Source: Muribaculaceae bacterium (GTDB lineage Bacteria > Bacteroidota > Bacteroidia > Bacteroidales > Muribaculaceae). Taken from it: DNA of 22,653 nucleotides. The first letter of the stretch is position 1. Every line of letters starts with the position of its first letter. Made by a program: the position numbers and the translations under genes. Below the pieces are notes generated by a model, which was not told the DNA's origin, did no database searches, and saw only the letters and a list, made by a program, of their open reading frames with translations. The stretch is taken from contig JABUUJ010000003.1 of the NCBI GenBank assembly GCA_021443235.1, positions 31,387 to 54,039 on the forward strand. The letters run 5' to 3'. Shown here piece by piece: positions 1 to 5,189 of the stretch.

Positions 1-174
1 CCCTGCAACAAGCATCTTCATGAGGTAACCACCCGTCAGGTGGTCGGCAAACAGGCTGTAATTGACCGCGACAAACACCAGTCGCGTCACCATAAACAGC
101 GCATACACCACCGCCAGGTTGCACACCACCGCACCCAGCGTCCCACTCCTAAACCTTTCAAAAACTCCTTTCAT
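1..174 (-). CDS. N-terminus of an LTA-synthase-like / sulfatase-family membrane protein (partial)
   Basis: This is a leftward reading frame of 58 codons with an ATG at 174, running off the left edge of the window. The N-terminus is a short basic stretch (MKGVFERFR) followed by a hydrophobic segment at about residues 13-38 with the string VTRLVFVAVNYSLF. That pattern resembles the first membrane helix of Bacteroidetes LTA-synthase-family phosphoglycerol transferases/sulfatases, which have several helices and an extracytoplasmic alkaline-phosphatase-fold domain. No catalytic residue lies inside the window, so the family call rests on the N-terminus alone. It follows the GlmU-family gene on the same strand after 45 bases, with no promoter or terminator that I can see between them, so the two are probably co-transcribed. 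Any other polytopic membrane protein is the alternative. Confidence 0.5.
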   Translation of the reverse strand, partial: MKGVFERFRSGTLGAVVCNLAVVYALFMVTRLVFVAVNYSLFADHLTGGYLMKMLVAG

Positions 175-219
175 CCTCAGTAGTTATATCGTTTGTTATC
201 AAGGTCAATGTCAACGTCG

Positions 220-1401
220 CTACTTGTAGCGGTCGCTGATGTTGTAGATTGAGGCAAAGATGTCGCGGTCAACTTGCGTGAGTTGCTTGCCGCGACGAGC
301 CATCACACGCTCGGCAATGGAGTAGAAGGTCTTGAGTGGCACGTCCTTGAAGCCTGCTGTGCTGCTGCCCTCTTGGAACGACGCCACAAACGGGCGAGGA
401 AATCCGCTGCCGTGGATGTTCACGCCCACACCCAGTACTGTCGCCGTGTTAATCATGCAGTTGACGCCGGTCTTGCTGTGGTCGCCCATAATCAGGCCGC
501 AAAACTGCAGCCCTGTGCGCACAAAGCGCCGCTCCACATAGTCCCACAGCTTAATCTCGCTGTAGTCGTTCTTCAGGTTCGACGCCGTAGTGCCCCCGCC
601 CAGGTTGCACCATTCGCCTATCACCGCGTCGCCCAGAAAGCCGTCGTGCGCCTTGTTGCTGTAGCCTATCATCACCGTGTTCTCTATCTCGCCGCCAACC
701 TTGCAGAACGGACCCAGAGTGGTGCCGCCATACACCTTTGCGCCCATGCGCACCTTGGCGTCGTGGCATGCAGCAAACGGACCTCTCACGCACGCGCCCT
801 CCATAATCTCGACCTTGCGCCCCACATAGATGCAGCCCTCGCGGGTGTTGAGTGTGGCGCCGTCGACGATGGCTCCTTCCTCAAGGAAAATGCGCGTCCT
901 GTCGCCTATCACGATGCAGCTCTCGGGCAACGGTTGCGACTGCCGTCCAGCGGTGATGCGCTCAAAGTCTTGCTCTATCAACTCGCTGTTTCTAAGGAAT
1001 ATATCATAGCTGCGATGAAGCATCGTGGGGTTGACGCGCGCCTGCAGCGTCGACGCAAACGAGCGGTTGTCAAAGTCAGCCGCTGTGCCGTTAAACGCTA
1101 TCAACTCGTCACCGCACTTCAGCGCCTGCCCGTCGGCGAGCGCAAGCACTTGATCGGCAAGCCCTGCACTTGGCACCACATGCCCGGCAATCATCAGGTT
1201 CTGCCGGCGTGCGATAACGGGGAACTTCCCCTTGAGGTGCGACGCGGTGAGGTGACTGTAGGTGTGCTGGCTTCCCAGCATGGCGCGCCACTTCTCCTCA
1301 ATAGTGTCGATGCCAACGCGCAGTAGCGACGTGGGGCGTGTGTAGGTGAGTGGTAACAACCGACGCCTCACCTCGTTATCGTCAAAGAAAATAATATTCA
1401 T
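220..1401 (-). CDS. GlmU-family protein, Bacteroidetes type (putative UDP-GlcNAc diphosphorylase / GlcN-1-P N-acetyltransferase)
   Basis: The predicted role is the last steps to UDP-N-acetylglucosamine for peptidoglycan and lipid A, in the cytoplasm. The 393-residue protein starts MNIIFFDDNEVRR and carries the LPLTYTRP..LRVGI signature of the shortened nucleotidyltransferase-like domain seen in the Bacteroidetes GlmU variant. It lacks the GxGTRM loop of classical GlmU. From about residue 160 onward it is a left-handed beta-helix of hexapeptide repeats. The segment NKAHDGFLGD aligns with the acetyltransferase active site of GlmU; the histidine is residue 252 from this start. A frame extension to a GTG at 1428 exists, but it runs into the -7 box and lies upstream of the expected transcription start, so the ATG at 1401 is preferred. 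The uridylyltransferase activity is inferred from the family, not from visible catalytic residues. Confidence 0.85.
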   Translation of the reverse strand: MNIIFFDDNEVRRRLLPLTYTRPTSLLRVGIDTIEEKWRAMLGSQHTYSHLTASHLKGKFPVIARRQNLMIAGHVVPSAGLADQVLALADGQALKCGDELIAFNGTAADFDNRSFASTLQARVNPTMLHRSYDIFLRNSELIEQDFERITAGRQSQPLPESCIVIGDRTRIFLEEGAIVDGATLNTREGCIYVGRKVEIMEGACVRGPFAACHDAKVRMGAKVYGGTTLGPFCKVGGEIENTVMIGYSNKAHDGFLGDAVIGEWCNLGGGTTASNLKNDYSEIKLWDYVERRFVRTGLQFCGLIMGDHSKTGVNCMINTATVLGVGVNIHGSGFPRPFVASFQEGSSTAGFKDVPLKTFYSIAERVMARRGKQLTQVDRDIFASIYNISDRYK

Positions 1402-1427
1402 CTTCGCTCCATTTTCAATTTCACCCA

Positions 1428-1435
1428 CAAAGTTA
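1428..1435 (-). promoter_or_regulatory. -7 box of the GlmU-family gene promoter
   Basis: Read leftward this is TAACTTTG, an exact match to the Bacteroidetes -7 consensus TAnnTTTG and identical to the boxes before rfbC and rpsL. It lies 26 bases before the ATG at 1401, giving a very short leader. No good -33 TTTG is visible at the usual distance; TTTAG at 1459-1463 is the nearest candidate and is a little too far. Confidence 0.5.
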
Positions 1436-1469
1436 CCCTTTTCCCCACAATAAAACCACTAAATCTCCC

Positions 1470-1493
1470 AAAAAATAGTCAACTCATGAGTCG
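1470..1493 (-). terminator. Weak terminator candidate after the AlbA_2 gene
   Basis: Seven bases beyond the stop of the leftward gene, the leftward strand reads CGACT-CATG-AGTTG (a 5-bp stem around a perfect ACTCATGAGT palindrome) and then a run of six T at 1475-1470. The stem is short and contains one G.U pair, so termination would be partial at best. Confidence 0.3.
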
Positions 1494-1499
1494 GAACAC

Positions 1500-3032
1500 T
1501 TATTCATACGTTACAATCCAGTAACCATTCTTGCGTCCACCTTGTCTTATGAGCAAACGCAATTCTTGCAAACGAGCTATTGCCGATATCGTACCACCTT
1601 CGGTTGCTCCTTCCGTAGCATTGATAAAATCTTTGCGTGTTGCGGTTGGATGCTTGGCAAAGTAAAGAAGTACCGACATCTGCAAATCGGTTACTTTCTG
1701 CTGACGAACTCCCAATATGTTTTGTATGCCCTTTTGTATGGAGTCTAAGTCCAATTGTGTGCTCTTTTGTATGTACTGTTCCTTCTTTTGTTTGGTTTCG
1801 TCAACTGGATATTCTGTTTTTTGTATGGTGCTATCGGAATATAAAGCCAATCTGAATCGCTGAATCTGGTCATTGTCGTTTGTACGCCAAATAATTACTC
1901 GGAACTGATTTGCCTCTTCTTCATTGATGAAGTCAATCATAACATTCTCACGCAAAGCTCTTACAATACCACTGCCAAGCCCACGATAAATCATTGTTCG
2001 GGCTGCAAAGTTGGCTATTAATGGATTGCGTTGCTTTGAGGCACCAAGTCTAATGTCCTCAACTTTCAAGCCCCCATACAACCTTCCAGGGTTTACAATC
2101 TCAATGCGATTCTCAAACACCAAAAGACGTATGGCGGCTTGATGTAGCAGATCAATATGAACGAGTGCATTCTGAAGTAGTTCTTCAAGCACTATCTCTG
2201 GTATTTCAAGCACACCAATGCTATTGAAGTTCTGACCGTTCTGCCTATGGATAAGCATAGATTTCAAGAATGCCATGCCTTCGCGGAACATCCATGGAAT
2301 AGTGCCTTCTATGTCCCTGCTGTCAATATACTCGGTGCCTCCAATGCTATTTCCTACAAAAGCAACGGCTTTAATCTTAAATGCCCGTTCAAACTGTTGC
2401 GGATGTTTCCCGAAATACAGCACACCAGCACGAGTAAGCTCCCCTTTATCGCTCATCACACCAAGACTATGCAACATTGCCTCCAATGGTCGGTTGAAGC
2501 CTTCTATATTTTTCCCGTAAACTTTTTGAAAATAGTCACGCACATAGGACATTTCAATGTCATCAACTGAACTGCCTGTTACAGATGTCTCCTCTGCATG
2601 GAAAGTGCCGGAGTCCTGAAACAGCGATAGTATCTCAGAGTTCTCGGTTACTCGACGTTTATCTTGCCCTTGCTTTACCCATATCTCGCCATTGTTGGTT
2701 TTGTATGGTTTGTTTTTCCCTTCTGCAATATGACAGACGAGGAAACGCTTTTCATCAACTTTTACTACTTCCGTATGAATGTATATAGTTGGTTTAACTT
2801 GTTCATTAGCAGTATTGCCAAGTTCCAAGCCAGTGTCTTGCAACTGTTTGTAGGTTAGACCAAGCATTTTGCCGGTTTTGTCCTCTACACCAAACAAGAT
2901 GACTCCACCATGTGTGTTGGCGAAAGCCACCATATCCTGTGCTATCTTCGTTTGGCTGGTGAAGCATTCCTTATATTGCACCATAGTCGTTTCGCCACAC
3001 TGGCAAAGTTCGACAAATTCGTCTGTTGTCAT
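1500..3032 (-). CDS. AlbA_2 (Schlafen AAA_4-type) and HATPase_c_4 domain protein, accessory regulator-like
   Basis: A 510-residue cytoplasmic protein of a widespread accessory family often annotated as ATP-binding or RNA-binding-domain protein; the true function is unknown. Residues 1-125 fit an AlbA_2 fold, with the core FANTHGGVILFGVED at 37-51. Residues about 278-365 fit a GHKL-like HATPase_c_4 domain (EELLQNALVH, ENRIEIVNPG, RGLGSGI). The last 60 residues look like a winged helix. The usual NAxxHRDY motif reads NALVHIDLL here, so ATP binding may be altered. A linker at about 400-445 contains four IQK/IQN repeats. Base composition is visibly more AT-rich than the flanking genes, suggesting acquisition. 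The start is the ATG at 3032. It sits alone, upstream of the GlmU gene on the same strand. Confidence 0.7.
   Translation of the reverse strand: MTTDEFVELCQCGETTMVQYKECFTSQTKIAQDMVAFANTHGGVILFGVEDKTGKMLGLTYKQLQDTGLELGNTANEQVKPTIYIHTEVVKVDEKRFLVCHIAEGKNKPYKTNNGEIWVKQGQDKRRVTENSEILSLFQDSGTFHAEETSVTGSSVDDIEMSYVRDYFQKVYGKNIEGFNRPLEAMLHSLGVMSDKGELTRAGVLYFGKHPQQFERAFKIKAVAFVGNSIGGTEYIDSRDIEGTIPWMFREGMAFLKSMLIHRQNGQNFNSIGVLEIPEIVLEELLQNALVHIDLLHQAAIRLLVFENRIEIVNPGRLYGGLKVEDIRLGASKQRNPLIANFAARTMIYRGLGSGIVRALRENVMIDFINEEEANQFRVIIWRTNDNDQIQRFRLALYSDSTIQKTEYPVDETKQKKEQYIQKSTQLDLDSIQKGIQNILGVRQQKVTDLQMSVLLYFAKHPTATRKDFINATEGATEGGTISAIARLQELRLLIRQGGRKNGYWIVTYE
1720..1827 (-). repeat. Four in-frame copies of a 9-mer coding for IQK/IQN
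   Basis: The + strand 9-mer TTTTGTATG occurs exactly at 1720-1728, 1732-1740, 1765-1773 and 1819-1827. Start-to-start distances are 12, 33 and 54 bases, all multiples of three, so each encodes Ile-Gln-Lys or Ile-Gln-Asn in the AlbA_2 gene on the other strand. The repeats sit in the linker between the ATPase-like and winged-helix parts. Confidence 0.75.
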
Positions 3033-3082
3033 ATCTACAAAATATATGTGTTAAAACGAGGGAAAACACATCCTTATGAGTG

Positions 3083-3090
3083 CAAATTTA
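3083..3090 (-). promoter_or_regulatory. -7 box candidate for the AlbA_2 gene
   Basis: Leftward the sequence reads TAAATTTG, matching TAnnTTTG, about 50 bases before the start codon at 3032. No clear -33 element is present at 19-21 bases further upstream, so this rests on one box. Confidence 0.35.
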
Positions 3091-3187
3091 CGATTTTCTT
3101 TGAACATTTTTGCCATTTAAGTTGTAAAATGTGTGCTTTTAGGTTTTTCCCCTGAAAATCACTCTTAAGATAGTATCTTGGCAATTT

Positions 3188-3219
3188 TTTGGGGAAATGG
3201 GGAGAAAGTGTTAACTTTG
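3188..3219 (+). promoter_or_regulatory. Promoter of rfbC (TTTG-N20-TAACTTTG)
   Basis: A -33 TTTG at 3188-3191 and a -7 TAACTTTG at 3212-3219 are separated by 20 bases, an exact fit to the Bacteroidetes housekeeping promoter. The expected transcript would start near 3225 and have a leader of about 65 bases before the ATG at 3291. The divergent spacer 3033-3290 otherwise holds only the opposing -7 box and AT-rich sequence. Confidence 0.75.
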
Positions 3220-3290
3220 CAGTTGCGACATGTCTAATTGCGCTGGGCGTGGACTGCCTGTTCGCGTGCGCGTATATATAATAAGGTGTA

Positions 3291-3836
3291 ATGAATTTTA
3301 TCAAGACTAAGATTGATGGCGTGTGGATCGTCGAGCCTAAGCGCTTTGGCGACTCGCGAGGCTATTTCAGCGAGGTGTTTAAACTCGAGGTGTTCCGCGA
3401 TAATGTGGGGCCGGTCGAGTTTGTGCAAGACAATGAGTCGTTCTCGGCGTTCGGCGTGCTGCGAGGACTGCATTTCCAGAAGGGCGAGTGGAGCCAGGCC
3501 AAACTGGTGAGAGTGAGCCGCGGAGCAGTGCTCGACGTGGCCGTGGACCTGCGCGGCGACAGCCCCACATTCGGGCAGCACGTGGCTGTGGAGCTCAGCG
3601 CCGATAACGGCCGCCAGCTCTTCATTCCCCGTGGCTTCGCCCACGGCTTTGTGGTGCTGAGCGACGTGGCGCAGTTCCAGTATAAGGTCGACAATGTCTA
3701 TGCACCCCACAGCGAAGCCACCCTCCGTTTCGACGACCCTGCGCTCGGCATCGACTGGCGCATCGACCCCACCCAGATGCTCCTGAGCGAGAAAGACAAG
3801 GCTGGCCAACTCTTAAAAGATATTAAACCTTTCTAA
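3291..3836 (+). CDS. rfbC: dTDP-4-dehydrorhamnose 3,5-epimerase
   Basis: Epimerises dTDP-4-keto-6-deoxyglucose at C3 and C5 in the dTDP-L-rhamnose pathway, a cytoplasmic step feeding surface polysaccharide. The 181 residues match the usual length of this cupin enzyme. RGYFSEVF is at 23-30, LRGLHFQ holds the presumed catalytic His61, FIPRGFAHGF at 111-120 holds the second histidine (118), and QYKVDNVYAP at about 130-139 covers the tyrosine region. The partner genes rfbA, rfbB and rfbD are not in the window. The gene has its own promoter and no same-strand upstream neighbour, so it seems to stand alone. An AAGGTG at 3283-3288 is only two bases from the ATG, too close to act as a ribosome binding site. 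Confidence 0.93.
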   Translation: MNFIKTKIDGVWIVEPKRFGDSRGYFSEVFKLEVFRDNVGPVEFVQDNESFSAFGVLRGLHFQKGEWSQAKLVRVSRGAVLDVAVDLRGDSPTFGQHVAVELSADNGRQLFIPRGFAHGFVVLSDVAQFQYKVDNVYAPHSEATLRFDDPALGIDWRIDPTQMLLSEKDKAGQLLKDIKPF

Positions 3837-3847
3837 TAAAATGTAAA

Positions 3848-3949
3848 TTTACTCCTCGGCCCCCCATATGCCGCCTGCAATGGCCACTGCAACGCCCTTT
3901 GCGGTAGCCGCTTGAAAAAAGTAAGGAGCGCCGAGAAAAAAAGAGTAAA
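3848..3949 (+). other. Structured spacer with nested inverted repeats between rfbC and the rpsL promoter
   Basis: TTTACTC (3848-3854) and CTCGGC (3855-3860) pair with GAGTAAA (3943-3949) and GCCGAG (3930-3935); a seven-A bulge separates the two 3' arms. Inside, TGCCGC (3869-3874) pairs with GCGGTA (3901-3906) and TGCA (3876-3879) with TGCA (3888-3891). GCGG/CCGC at 3901-3911 offers an alternative fold. No T-run follows, so it is not a standard terminator. It could be an rfbC 3' end structure or a small RNA; no reading frame is evident. Confidence 0.45.
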
Positions 3950-3953
3950 AACA

Positions 3954-3985
3954 TTTGGCAGTTAAGGAATTAATCCGTAACTTTG
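3954..3985 (+). promoter_or_regulatory. Main promoter of the ribosomal super-operon
   Basis: A -33 TTTG at 3954-3957 and a -7 TAACTTTG at 3978-3985 are exactly 20 bases apart. The transcript should begin near 3990-3993, giving a leader of about 135 bases before rpsL. This is the only full two-box promoter I find ahead of the 33-gene run. Confidence 0.8.
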
Positions 3986-3997
3986 CACAGTTTTTGC

Positions 3998-4060
3998 GGC
4001 CTAATGCAATGTTGTCGTTCATTAATCGTTTGATTTAATGAATGATAGCGTTGTGTGGCC
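3998..4060 (+). promoter_or_regulatory. Long hairpin in the rpsL leader RNA
   Basis: Bases 4005-4025 pair with 4035-4055 over 21 consecutive positions (6 of them G.U), closing a 9-base loop at 4026-4034. A4004 can pair with T4056, and after a two-base bulge GGCC at 3998-4001 pairs with GGCC at 4057-4060. The structure begins within about 10 bases of the predicted transcript start. It may protect the 5' end or mediate feedback. The wobble pairs mean it forms on RNA of this strand but much less well on the complementary strand. Confidence 0.6.
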
Positions 4061-4125
4061 ATGAAATGTGACTAATTTTTTAACAATTAATTTATAATTA
4101 AAAACTAAAGTAAAACAGAACTAAG

Positions 4126-4509
4126 ATGCCAACAATTCAGCAATTAGTAAGAAAAGGTCGTACTTCGCTCGAGAACCAGAGCAAGTCTCCAGCTTTGGAC
4201 TCTTGCCCCCAGCGTCGCGGTGTGTGCGTTCGTGTTTACACAACCACCCCCAAGAAGCCTAACTCGGCTATGCGTAAAGTAGCACGTGTGAGATTGACTA
4301 ACGGCAAGGAAGTCAACAGTTACATCCCCGGTGAGGGACACAACCTCCAGGAGCACTCTATCGTTATGGTGCGCGGCGGCCGTGTCAAGGACCTCCCAGG
4401 CGTTCGCTACCACATCGTGCGCGGCACTCTCGACACCGCCGGCGTAGCTGGCCGCACACAGCGCCGCTCTAAGTACGGCGCCAAGCGTCCAAAAGCCGCC
4501 AAGAAGTAA
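4126..4509 (+). CDS. rpsL: 30S ribosomal protein S12 (uS12)
   Basis: S12 lines the decoding centre of the 30S subunit and affects tRNA selection accuracy. The 127-residue product matches the family throughout, including TTTPKKPNSAMRK and GGRVKDLPGVRYH. Lys43 and Lys88, where streptomycin resistance changes usually fall, are wild-type, and Asp89, the RimO methylthiolation site, is present. The N-terminal stretch at about residues 11-25 differs from the E. coli form, as is common between phyla. No Shine-Dalgarno sequence precedes the ATG. It is the first gene of the long operon. Confidence 0.98.
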   Translation: MPTIQQLVRKGRTSLENQSKSPALDSCPQRRGVCVRVYTTTPKKPNSAMRKVARVRLTNGKEVNSYIPGEGHNLQEHSIVMVRGGRVKDLPGVRYHIVRGTLDTAGVAGRTQRRSKYGAKRPKAAKK

Positions 4510-4686
4510 GCAGCAACCGCTCTAAACGACTTTTCAATTTACTAAAAAAGAGACAAACAAATTTTTTAAACTTAGTTTTTGATTTTATTGGACTTGATTT
4601 AAGGTTGAGTAAATGACAGCAGAGGCTGCCGTTGAAGAACAAAGAAGCAACAACCAAGCGGACAAAAACTACAACGTATTTAAACA
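4510..4686 (+). promoter_or_regulatory. rpsL-rpsG spacer with hairpin, candidate S7 feedback site
   Basis: At 177 bases this is the longest spacer in the operon. AATGaCAGC (4612-4620) pairs with GCTGcCGTT (4625-4633) around an AGAG loop, with one mismatch. The E. coli str operon carries its S7 repressor site at the same gene boundary, so a similar role is possible but inferred from position only. A poor promoter match (TTTG at 4578-4581, then TAAGGTTG at 4600-4607) also lies here. Confidence 0.35.
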
Positions 4687-5163
4687 ATGAGAAAGGCTAA
4701 GCCAAAAAAGAGGATCATCCTTCCCGATCCCGTGTTCGGTGATGTGCGCGTTTCTAAATTCGTCAATCACCTCATGTATGATGGAAAAAAGAACACATCT
4801 TACCGCATCTTCTACAGCGCACTTGAGTTAGTGGGCAAGAAGATGGCCAACGAAGAAAAAACTCCCCTCGAGATCTGGAAACAGGCTCTCGAGAAAGTCA
4901 CTCCACAGGTCGAGGTTAAGTCTCGCCGCATTGGTGGCGCAACTTTCCAGGTACCCACCGAGATACGCGCCGACCGCAAGGAGTCTATTTCAATGAAGAA
5001 TCTCATCATCTTCGCACGCAAGCGCGGCGGCAAGACTATGGCCGACAAGCTGTGCGCCGAGATCATCGATGCCTACAATGAGCAGGGTGGCGCCTTCAAG
5101 CGCAAAGAGGACATGCACCGCATGGCCGAGGCTAACCGCGCATTCGCTCATTTCAGATTTTAA
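4687..5163 (+). CDS. rpsG: 30S ribosomal protein S7 (uS7)
   Basis: S7 is a primary binder of the 16S rRNA 3' major domain and starts head assembly; it sits near the E site. The 158 residues start MRKAKPKKR and include the family strings DPVFGDVRVSKFVNHLMYDG and RRIGGATFQVP, with the C-terminal HRMAEANRAFAHFRF. The length fits bacterial S7. The ATG lacks a ribosome binding site and follows an A-rich stretch. fusA begins 26 bases downstream. Confidence 0.98.
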   Translation: MRKAKPKKRIILPDPVFGDVRVSKFVNHLMYDGKKNTSYRIFYSALELVGKKMANEEKTPLEIWKQALEKVTPQVEVKSRRIGGATFQVPTEIRADRKESISMKNLIIFARKRGGKTMADKLCAEIIDAYNEQGGAFKRKEDMHRMAEANRAFAHFRF

Positions 5164-5189
5164 CATTGATCGAGGGAAATAGATTATAA

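Noticed and set aside
274..1326. A 350-codon rightward reading frame opposite the GlmU-family gene
   Set aside because: It mirrors the real gene in a GC-rich region, has no recognisable domain and is rich in Ala/His/Leu as expected of an antisense shadow; the opposite strand has clear family motifs and a -7 box.
1402..1428. Upstream GTG start extending the GlmU-family protein by nine residues
   Set aside because: The GTG overlaps the -7 box, so it would lie upstream of the predicted transcript start; family members begin at MNII.
1500..3032. AlbA_2/Schlafen-like gene as the core of a new defence system
   Set aside because: It is alone, with no nuclease, sensor or partner gene beside it, and the family is broad; a defence role cannot be supported from this window.
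3283..3288. AAGGTG before rfbC as a Shine-Dalgarno sequence
   Set aside because: Only two bases separate it from the ATG, too close for function.
3234..3809. A 191-codon leftward frame opposite rfbC
   Set aside because: Same type of shadow; the forward strand encodes a complete RfbC with its own two-box promoter.
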